DNA of 21,900 nucleotides from a virus, in IMG/VR virus record IMGVR_UViG_3300037189_021178, positions 1-21,900 of that record; one strand, 5' to 3'. The stretch's first letter is position 1, and each line of letters opens with the position of its first letter. The position numbers and the translations under genes were made by a program. This document shows positions 9,001 through 16,700 of the stretch, piece after piece. The notes beneath the pieces were generated by a model. It did not search any database. It saw only the letters and a list, made by a program, of their open reading frames with translations, and was not told where the DNA came from.

Positions 9001-10249
9001 AACATTAATTAAAGATTCTTGTATTGCAGGTATTGGTTGGAGTATTGCTACAACAAGTAAAGGTAGTAAGTCTGGAATTACTGGATACTTTGTTGAAGTA
9101 GAAGATGTTGGAAAAATTGATCAAGACTCTTTACTTAATGCAAACTATAGAAATCTTAGGTTTTATAAGGTAGTTTACGAAGCTGGAAAACATATCCCAA
9201 AGATACTTGTAAATGCTTGGGTTAATGTATCTTCTACACCATCCACCGCTCCAGATATGGGTACAGCACTTACTGATGCAAAGGGTGGCGGTAAAAGCTA
9301 TGCACAAATATTTGACTTAGAAGTAGTTACTAGAGATAAGGGCAACACCAGATATTATGAAATATACTGGGACGATCAACAAGTTGCTGAGGCATCAGAA
9401 CCTAAGTCATCTATTGCCCCAGAAACATCCTATGCTGGATTTATTACAAGAGGTGAGTCTTCAGCAATATATGAATACCTATATGTTTCTTCTTCCCCAG
9501 ACGACATTGTTGTTGAAAAAGTTTCATCAGTTTTAACAAAAAATAAAAATCAAAAAATGTCAAATCTTGCAGGTCGTGGATTATTACCAGACACATTAAT
9601 GCAATCGCTGGGTAACAGTAAGGTTCTAGTATACTTTGAAGACTTTGGAAGGTATGCTAGAGAGGTTAAAAAGTTTGATGCAAGGTTTGATACACCTTCA
9701 CTTAATCCAAATCTAATTAGTTTGTCAGAAGTTAATCCAAACTATTTTGTTTCAGACTTTCAACCTTCATCTTTTGGTGCATCTTTTTGGCTGTATAATA
9801 CTGGAAGTGGTCCTATTCAAATAGATGAAACTGCTCAAACTCCACTTTGGATTTCAGCATTTGCTTTAAAGAATATAAATCCTGGAACGGTGCAGTCAAG
9901 TAAACTTGTAGAAAAAGAAGAATATGACAAAGAAGATAATGATAGGTATACTATAAATAGAAATCTTTATGGAAAACAAGAAGTTATGATATCTGGAGAC
10001 TTTATTAATAATCTAGAGCAAGCAAGATCTCTTGCAACTTGGATTACAGATAGTCTGTCAAAAGAAAGAAAATCCATATCTTTGAGCATTTTTCCTAATC
10101 CAATATTAGAACTTGGAGATAAAGTTGGTCTTTTGTATTCAGATAAACTATACAACGATGATACAAAAACATATACCATTTCCTCCATATCTCATACTAT
10201 TTCTAATACTGGTCCAGCAATGAATATTGAAATAAAGGAGTGTGTCTAA
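6023..10249 (+). CDS. Baseplate hub / tail-associated protein with carbohydrate-binding-like domains
   Basis: This 1408-residue tail-tip protein probably forms the hub beneath the distal tail protein and contacts the cell surface. Residues about 155-310 look like an F5/8-type C (discoidin) fold: WSS near the start, VNKIVVKTQ, then FKVQGTLNGTVWFDL. Residues about 393-513 and the C-terminus (about 1308-1408: ARSLATWI, SISLSIFPNPILELGDKV, YTISSISHTIS) match what is usually seen in the hub/minor tail proteins of siphophages, including the closing beta strands of the hub domain. A VGQVVTISGMTP module (about 870-943) resembles the repeats of the fibre gene downstream. Residues about 1035-1160 (NARYYEIYWDD-like strands followed by YAGFITRGESSAIYEYLYVSS) resemble a laminin-G/concanavalin-like fold. 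The start and stop both use TAATG overlaps. Domain names are read by eye; the hub call is stronger than the lectin calls. Confidence 0.75.
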   Translation: MLSTGNTALNTEIKTELAYSSSLDSTHQVIAEWNYNAYTPYSSIGCLLANGTTDDGYQNYTYTSGDDAPVTNTDIDRIKYTPLKDIFKTNRPNPGIIHGVANKSLVYDAYAKDKKGKSIKGSGKPINGDADSLAITRIFNLISEDTRVYPISKNSSFKYWSSIRQKNGVTIGVSSKTEVSGQYAITDASPFIVYEDMIYVNKIVVKTQKHQGYAKTFKVQGTLNGTVWFDLYTATNSNVLQDGILNIYHQGSGVWSEYTAVIDAPDEKVVTSFSKSSLDSKIVSLKGIRLYVEKMSQPGIPIEVIELSPRLVADITNNVINLDIRSSVGNSAYGLPIGSVVSSSGSLSLSDYDFFFNKNNSDSILQNILKPNVEIKIYQKLTIGSNDYRFPLKTMYTGIWEDADSLTVTTSMEDYFKFFREAAAPDLMIANNTGVPTSVALLMMLDNIGFTGFRFEKTSNDNDYEDVVMDFFYSKKEQTVLEVLESVAVSTQTSIYMDVDNELIAMTKEKMIAPEKKDFWFIGNDGVTTKDNIPYISNIQSFNESSEPPITDVNVDFNGLGLEKKSLSLINSNDDKKQQHLESPNFGASFINKDLRYTLDIVWQPGNDKGKSDNYLAAAAIIKDIPEKTPMQLFVDKTESADSKQDAIRKFYAKSNAAKTHLCMNLDKEMINTFINSYNGYIMIDTEIIKYNGILFFMSNPREKTFKKKILFSVEEYNFEKSKLRQGGSIEPEALIVSLDFKTAIDPLDPTKNIYTLISDGRGQNKTEITAHKAVDTSKEFMQDRAADDWQKYGVQLWGPKRAVPASIINSFTVTNRIDNFISNKTTGALMTSKSIPGYIRVSSARSSGNIPSRRNLIPTSSLTSAIRLSSTSARFTFNFFTQNFAVGQVVTISGMTPDSYNQTVTVTAVGGSPGAFTFDAKGTGFPDAPGTGGTYYIENLVTDFLPMDNVSEQIVAGIFKKIKVNGSTIPIKRIGTRMRLVADVPKNVDAGETLIKDSCIAGIGWSIATTSKGSKSGITGYFVEVEDVGKIDQDSLLNANYRNLRFYKVVYEAGKHIPKILVNAWVNVSSTPSTAPDMGTALTDAKGGGKSYAQIFDLEVVTRDKGNTRYYEIYWDDQQVAEASEPKSSIAPETSYAGFITRGESSAIYEYLYVSSSPDDIVVEKVSSVLTKNKNQKMSNLAGRGLLPDTLMQSLGNSKVLVYFEDFGRYAREVKKFDARFDTPSLNPNLISLSEVNPNYFVSDFQPSSFGASFWLYNTGSGPIQIDETAQTPLWISAFALKNINPGTVQSSKLVEKEEYDKEDNDRYTINRNLYGKQEVMISGDFINNLEQARSLATWITDSLSKERKSISLSIFPNPILELGDKVGLLYSDKLYNDDTKTYTISSISHTISNTGPAMNIEIKECV
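10235..10240 (+). promoter_or_regulatory. Ribosome binding site AAGGAG deciding the 10249 start
   Basis: AAGGAG sits eight bases before the ATG at 10249. It overlaps the in-frame GTG at 10240, which therefore cannot use it. This fixes the start of the 337-residue protein. Confidence 0.75.
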
Positions 10250-11262
10250 TGGTTGCTATTGTTCCTGGTTCTGGAGAAGTTATTGAGGCTGGATACACTA
10301 TAAATGGTAAAAATGAGTTAGATTTTTACAAAAGAATGAACGTAGCTGATAATTATAATAAGGCTTTAGCAGAAGAAAAGACACTTTATAATATTCTAAA
10401 AACAAGAGTTCAAACCTATGGTGAAGGTTCTTTAAATACCACCTCTATGTATCCTCCAAAAGTTATTGGTGGTGGATCTAAACCAATATTGCCTTATGGA
10501 AGTCCTGCAAATCCAGGCATTCATCCTACATTAGAAGAAGCACAAAGAGCAATGAGTAATCATAATCTTAAAGAAATTGCTCCAGGTTTATATCAAGAGC
10601 AATCTATGCAAAACGGATATGTGTTTGTTTTGTCAAAAGCTGGTAAAAGGAGTAAGATAGATAGATATAGTCCCCCACCAAAATCTTCATTTACTCCTAC
10701 GCCATTTGTTCCTCAACCCGTAATACCACCACCTAACTGGGGAACTGTAAAATATCCAAGATTACCAAAAGAGGAAAAGAAAAAGGTTGCACAAGACTAT
10801 GATTTATTGTTTAATGCACTTGAATATACTAAAACTTTTGAGCAAGAAATAGATAGGTTATCTATGGAGCTAGTTCAGGCAGGAGATGACTTATTAACTA
10901 ATTATACATATGAAAGTATTGATTTCTTGCCAGATGTTGATATTGAGGTAAAGACATCTAATGGAGAATATAAAAATGCTGCAGATGTTTTTGAGCAAAC
11001 CGATCAATCTCAATACCTTGAAGCGGTAGTCGATGAAAGTCAGGCTTCAGAAGATATACAATTAGCCAATAAACTAATTACATATTTAGAAAGTAAGATA
11101 TCTACCTCAGCAGATTTTGAAACTTTAACACAACACTACGGAAGTCTTGAGGGAACTAAATTTACTGGAGCAATGCCAACTGAAAATAAAGTTGATTTTT
11201 ACATAGAACTTCCAAATGAATATGATAGCTTGGATGTGGAGATACGTTTTGATAGACTTTAA
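10249..11262 (+). CDS. Tail-tip protein of unknown function, Pro-rich linker
   Basis: The gene encodes 337 residues that I do not recognise. There is an N-terminal part with a helical stretch (about 22-50), a proline-rich linker at about 142-164 that includes PPPKSS and IPPPNWG, a helical segment with KEEKKKVAQDYDLLFNALEYTKTFEQE, and a beta-prone acidic C-terminus ending in VEIRFDRL. There is no signal peptide or membrane helix. The ATG at 10249 is chosen over the in-frame GTG at 10240 because AAGGAG at 10235-10240 lies eight bases before it and the ATG overlaps the upstream TAA as TAATG, the pattern used by most genes here. Its position between the hub gene and the fibre genes suggests a virion tail-tip or baseplate accessory protein. 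Confidence 0.7.
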   Translation: MVAIVPGSGEVIEAGYTINGKNELDFYKRMNVADNYNKALAEEKTLYNILKTRVQTYGEGSLNTTSMYPPKVIGGGSKPILPYGSPANPGIHPTLEEAQRAMSNHNLKEIAPGLYQEQSMQNGYVFVLSKAGKRSKIDRYSPPPKSSFTPTPFVPQPVIPPPNWGTVKYPRLPKEEKKKVAQDYDLLFNALEYTKTFEQEIDRLSMELVQAGDDLLTNYTYESIDFLPDVDIEVKTSNGEYKNAADVFEQTDQSQYLEAVVDESQASEDIQLANKLITYLESKISTSADFETLTQHYGSLEGTKFTGAMPTENKVDFYIELPNEYDSLDVEIRFDRL

Positions 11263-11269
11263 TGGTAAA

Positions 11270-12229
11270 ATGTACAATATGAACGGTATTTATAGAGTCT
11301 TTATTGACGGAGAATTAGTAGCAGAACAAAAAAATAAATTAACTTTATTAGGTAGATCAAATGCTCTTAAAACAATGCTTGGATTAGTTCCTTCATTTGC
11401 TGGTTCTATGGGAATTGGTATTTCATCTAAAGCAAATACTTCATCTGGTGCATATTTAGATATGGCAGATTTAGATTTTTCTGTTGGAAGATATCCAATT
11501 ACCGCAGCAAGTCTTGGTCAAGATTATGAAGAATATGAAGAAGATGTGCTAGTTTATACTGCAAGAATAACTGATCCTTCAAGATATTACATTACAGAAT
11601 TAGGGCTATATTCAAATAAGCTTTCCTCAAACTTTGAAGCAGATAATAGAGTTATATTTAACTTTGAATCTGGAGACCCATTAAAATTATCAAATAATTC
11701 ATATATTGTTACAACAGAAGTTGGAGCTACATCATCAAATTTAACTCCAAACTTTGTTTCAGACCTTTCTAATTATAGAATCGGAAGCAATGCTTTAAAG
11801 CTTACACAAACAGATACTATAAAATTTAATGATTCAGTTTTAGATATGGGATATGTTGCACCATATGATAGCTTTGTTTTGGCTGGTAATTTTAGTGATT
11901 CTTATACTGTAAGAGTTACATTTTTAAGTGCATCAGGAAATGCAGTTTATGATTTTGCATCAGGTGGTGCTGGATATAAAGTATTGTCAAAAGAAAAAAA
12001 TGAAGGCAGTGACTACGCAGCTGTTGATTGGTCAAAAATAACATCTGTTACTATTGCAAATGTAAGTAGTGGAACTACCATTCTTGATGGATTAAGAGTT
12101 AAAAAATACAAAACAGCCGATTCTGTAGAAGGTCTTGTTTCAAGGGCGGTGCTATCAGTACCTATTGAAAAGCCTCTTGGATCAGTTATTGATATCCAAT
12201 ACTTACTTGAAATGGAAATGGTAAAGTAA
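11270..12229 (+). CDS. Tail fibre / baseplate protein with ITELGLYS motif
   Basis: The protein has about 319 residues from the ATG at 11270; a second in-frame ATG at 11279 is equally usable. The N-terminal half (GIYRVFIDGELVAEQKNKLT, then a Gly/Ser-rich region and YYITELGLYSN at about nt 11585-11617) resembles a class of phage tail-tip proteins with an 'E-x-GLYS' motif, similar to collar/receptor-binding N-termini. The C-terminal half is beta-rich (SDLSNYRIGSNALKL, SYTVRVTFLS) and looks like a small carbohydrate-binding or jelly-roll module. The frame is open back to an ATG at 11216, but that would overlap the upstream gene by 47 bases without a ribosome site. The TAATG at 11260-11264 is in another frame and ends after six codons, which is unlike the other junctions. 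The gene is certainly coding. The function is inferred from position and composition. Confidence 0.68.
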   Translation: MYNMNGIYRVFIDGELVAEQKNKLTLLGRSNALKTMLGLVPSFAGSMGIGISSKANTSSGAYLDMADLDFSVGRYPITAASLGQDYEEYEEDVLVYTARITDPSRYYITELGLYSNKLSSNFEADNRVIFNFESGDPLKLSNNSYIVTTEVGATSSNLTPNFVSDLSNYRIGSNALKLTQTDTIKFNDSVLDMGYVAPYDSFVLAGNFSDSYTVRVTFLSASGNAVYDFASGGAGYKVLSKEKNEGSDYAAVDWSKITSVTIANVSSGTTILDGLRVKKYKTADSVEGLVSRAVLSVPIEKPLGSVIDIQYLLEMEMVK

Positions 12230-13707
12230 TGCAAAAACTATCTAAACTTGACCTAGAGCCAAATGAAATCTATAATGTTTCATTTAATATTAAACAAGGA
12301 AATAAGAATATAGATACTCTTAGGTTTTTTCAAACACAGGTTCCAAAACTTTTTAATATAAAGCCTTCAAACTTTTCTACATTTTCTCAAATAAATGAAT
12401 CAGCAACTTCTGTTAAATCAGAGGTAACTAATTCTGGAATTATTCCAGGTGGACCTTCTCATGCACCTAATCAAGGCGTTAAAGTAAAATCAGTAGAATG
12501 GAAATTTAACCAATTTCCAACAAGTCGTGAAGATGGAGTAACATCATATGAACCAGAAGGAGTTGAATATACTTTTACAATAACTTTTAATGGGGCTGTA
12601 GAATTTACTTCGTATTATTTATCTGGATTTAAAGGATTTTTGGATTTTTTAAACTACAGAACAGATTATCAAGTAGTAGATAAGAACACTTTAAGATTAA
12701 AGTTAAGTCTTGCAGATATTGATCCTCTTGCAGAAACAATATATAGTGTTAAGCGTACTACAACTCCTTTATATGTTAATATAGTAGATGCTATTCCTGT
12801 AGGTAGCACTACCGTATACCTTCCTGAAGATACAAAATTAACTAATATTATTGCTGGAAAATCAAATATATATGCGTTAGGTGCAAAAATAACTTACCAA
12901 GGTGTAAATTATGGAAGTTCGGTTGTATGGGATAATGCACCGATTATAGATGTTGGAAAATTTACCACTGAAAATGGTCGTAGATTGATTTATCTTACTA
13001 TGGGGAAAACAGCACTTTCTAAAAAAGAAGCAAATACTCAAGTTGCAATATATGGTACATTTGAAGGTACTTCATTTACTGGAGATTTTTATAAATATCT
13101 TAAAAAAGGGGGAGACCAGACATCCAAAGCGAAGAATGCAACAGTTGCATCTGCAAATATTATTTGGCAAACATCGACTCGTTATGATGCTACAAAAGCA
13201 TCAACTAATTATACTTTTAAAAAATCTTCATCTATAAGTTCTTCTCTTATAAATCCAAATATTATAGAAAAACTTATTTGGGAAGATGAGGTAAGAGATT
13301 ATATATATTTCATAATTTCAGATACCGATACAGGTGGAGATAATAAAAAATATTTTTTTGGAACATACGGAGACTCCCTTGCATTTCCAACGCTTGCAAC
13401 AGAAAATACATCATTAAAAGGCACAGAAACTTTTAAAAAAGGATCTCCACCTTCGGTTACAGATAATCCAAAAGTTATTAGTAGTAGCTTAAAAAGATTT
13501 CCAACTTCAACTGGAAAAGTAAAATATTATGAGGCAAGCAAACTGCAAGTAAATAATCAAACTGTTCCAGAGCTTTTAAGAAAAGTTGAAGTTCAGTTTG
13601 CTATTGCAAGGTATACAAAAAAAGATGGTGTCTGGAGTGCTTATTGGCTTCCAAACAGGAACGCAAGCGAAAATGAAATACTTTCTCAAGTAGAGGTGCT
13701 TGACTAA
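12229..13707 (+). CDS. Virion structural protein of unknown function (tail-tip region)
   Basis: The gene encodes 492 residues, beta-rich throughout, with no membrane segment, signal peptide or catalytic motif that I recognise. The opening (LDLEPNEIYNVSFNIKQGNKN) and a strand-rich block at about 85-165 (VKSVEWKFNQFP, VEYTFTITFNGAVEFTSYYL) look like an immunoglobulin- or fibronectin-type beta sandwich, judged only by strand pattern. The C-terminus (LLRKVEVQFAIARYTKKDGVWSAYWLPNR) looks like a packed beta domain. It starts at a TAATG overlap with the preceding fibre-like gene and ends at a TAATG overlap with the large fibre gene, so it is translated with the tail-tip block. A baseplate or fibre-attachment protein is the likeliest role. 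Confidence 0.62.
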   Translation: MQKLSKLDLEPNEIYNVSFNIKQGNKNIDTLRFFQTQVPKLFNIKPSNFSTFSQINESATSVKSEVTNSGIIPGGPSHAPNQGVKVKSVEWKFNQFPTSREDGVTSYEPEGVEYTFTITFNGAVEFTSYYLSGFKGFLDFLNYRTDYQVVDKNTLRLKLSLADIDPLAETIYSVKRTTTPLYVNIVDAIPVGSTTVYLPEDTKLTNIIAGKSNIYALGAKITYQGVNYGSSVVWDNAPIIDVGKFTTENGRRLIYLTMGKTALSKKEANTQVAIYGTFEGTSFTGDFYKYLKKGGDQTSKAKNATVASANIIWQTSTRYDATKASTNYTFKKSSSISSSLINPNIIEKLIWEDEVRDYIYFIISDTDTGGDNKKYFFGTYGDSLAFPTLATENTSLKGTETFKKGSPPSVTDNPKVISSSLKRFPTSTGKVKYYEASKLQVNNQTVPELLRKVEVQFAIARYTKKDGVWSAYWLPNRNASENEILSQVEVLD

Positions 13708-16700
13708 TGGCAGGTGTAGGAAAAAATAATCAATCCTCAAGCGTAAGAGGAATAGAATCTTCAGATGGTTCAATATACTTACTTTCAGATAGATTAGCGT
13801 CTTTAAACTTTAATGGCTTTATTCCAAGAACCAGTACTGAAGTTTATGCATCTGACTTAACTGTTGGTCAAACAATTTTTAATGCAAATCCAATATCACA
13901 AGATGATTCGTTTTTTATTACAAAAATTGATGCCTTTCCAGTTGTAGTAGACGGCGTTGATGAACAAAAATACTTTTTGTACTTTCTTGGAGATGAAAAC
14001 CTAGAAGAGCCATACACCTATGGTGCAGAAAATGAAGATGGATCATTTTCACAAGACCATTTATTTAGTTCTTATAGGGATGACATTTCAAGTCTTTCTC
14101 TTGGAACTGATGGCTGGATGATAACAAATCAAGGTAATGCTGTTTTTTCAAATGTTTTTGTAAGAGGAACAATAGAAGCCACATCTGGAAAAATTGATGG
14201 AATTTTAAATGTGGGTGAAGATGTAAATGGAGAACCACTAGTAACTATTGGAAAAAATCTATTTGAATCAACCTCTTTTGAAGGTAATTCTTCAGAACAT
14301 AGCGGTATATTTTTAGACAGACATAATTATTTTATGGGCTATGATCAGATAAAATCTATTCCTATTTTATCTGTTGTAGCACAAAATTCAACTAATAATG
14401 TTATCTTAAGAAAAGCAGAATTTACTTTAGCAAATCACACTCTTTCTGTTGCAGATAAAGTTTCTATTTCTGGATTTACAGAAGATAAGTTTTTAGAACT
14501 TGAAGATACGTTTTCTATAGCAGAAGTTACACCAAATACATTTACCGTTTATTATAAAAAAGATATCGCAGGTACAACAAATCCAATAACTGTTGACTTA
14601 AAAGCTGATTCTTTTGGTCTAGATGATATATATACGATTACACAACTTAATTTAGTTAATGTTGTTTCAACAGAAGATACATCAATTTTGCATATATATG
14701 TAGCTAAAGAATATATTGGAGAGTTTGAAGAAGGTTTTCCAATAACAGTAACTTCTTTTACTAGTCCAGTATTTGAACAAAGCTCACGTTACTCAGTAGA
14801 CTCTATAGTTGAAACTCCAGGAGAAGATGATCCAGATTATTTAGTAACAACTTCTTTAAGAGTTACGGCTGGAACATATACAACAGGTCTTGGACAAATT
14901 GACTCTTCTTTAAAAAACTATAAATTTAAAGTTGGTAATGACACTAATTCAATGAGCTATAACTCATTTACTGGAGCCTTAACCGTAACTGGAACCATAA
15001 ATGCTGATTCTGGAAACTTTACAAATAACATTACAGTTGGTAAGCAAAACATTTCTTATTCTGTATATAATAAAAAATTATTGGGCAATGTTGCAACTCT
15101 TGCAACAAGTACTTTTCATAATTTTGTTATTGGTGATGAAGTTGTTGTTTCTGGGGTAGATGCTACATTTAATGGAACATATACAATTACAGGCGTTCCA
15201 ACATTAGAGTCATTTACATATGCTAAAACTGCAAGCAATGTTGCTTCTACCGCAGTTTCTCCTCTTGGAACAGTTTCAATAGGAGAGCCTGAAAACGGAA
15301 ACATTTTTGTTGGATATGGTGCTAATCAAATAACAATATCTGGAACTGAATTAAGCACAACATCTTCTATTTTTTCAGGAGCAGGTAGCTTTAAAGATCC
15401 ATTTACTCCATTTTATATGGATGCCTCTGGAAGGTTTAGTATATCAGATCAGTTATATTTTGAAAGTGGTGTTCTTACTGCTCCTGGAATTGCAGCAACT
15501 TCTATAGCTGTTGGAACAGCTCCAAATAGAATAATTATATCTCCTACCGCCGTTTATGGTAGTGCAGGTTTATATATAGAAAATACTGAAGACTTTATAA
15601 ATGCTACTAATGGAAACTTTAGTCTTGGTGATGGTCGTGTAACTTGGGATACCGCATCTTTAACCCTAACTGTTGATGGAATTTTAAAAGGATTTGTTAA
15701 TGACACAACACCAATAACAGCAAATCCAGGCAACACTATGGGATTTGGATTATTTTCAACTGGATCAGTTGGTGTGGGTCTAAAAATTAATGATAACAAT
15801 TATTGGTTTGCAGATGCAGGTAATCCAAGAATTAGAGTAGGATCAGCAAATAATTATTTATCCTATCAATCAAGTTCTGACTTATTAGAAGTTACAGGAA
15901 CAATAAATGCAAATGCTGGAAGTTTTGGAACTTTTCTTATAGATACTTCTGGAGTTTCTGGAACTAATGATCCAGCCTTATGGGGAGCAAATGGTAAAGA
16001 TGTTATATCTTTAGACACAACAGACTCTGGACTTACAGGTTTCCCAGGAATCTCTATAGATACTTATGATAGAACTTTGCCAAATCCAATTTGGCAATCA
16101 ACTGTTGCTTTGAATGAGTTTGGACTTTGGTTTCAAAATAGAAATACAACTACTGCATCATATATTGAAAGTGATATATCTGGTTTTGGAATAGCTGTTA
16201 GTTTAGGAGAGGGTGCGGAAGACTATCCATTAATTTCGGCTTCTTATTCTAATCCAATAGTTATTAAATCTGCAACTATTAGTGGTGTAGGAAGTGAATT
16301 TGTTTATTCCGTAATAAATAAACAACTTACAAGCAATATTGCAACACTTACTACAGACGGTGAACACGCACTTGCTCCTGGATCAACTATAGTAGTATCT
16401 GGAGTTGATTCTATATTTAATGGAAGATATACTGTTATTGATACTCCAACTTTAAACACTTTCACATATGCTAAAACTGAAACCAATGTTGTTTCTACTG
16501 TAGTTAGTCCAGCTGGAAAAGCAGCAGCTAGTTACCGTACTACAGCAACCCTTTCGTTTGGAGTCCATACTGTTACAGCAGTTAATGATTTGAATCCAGA
16601 TTCTAATTCTGCTACATATACAGCAAATGGTCATACCTTTAATGTTGGAGATACTGTAATAATTAGTGGTGCTTCTATTGCAGGATTTAATGGAACATTT

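Noticed and set aside
11216-11269. Upstream start for the 11270 gene
   Set aside because: It would overlap the previous gene by 47 bases, lacks a ribosome site, and adds a stretch (MIAWMWRYVLIDF) that reads like an out-of-frame translation rather than a protein N-terminus or signal peptide.
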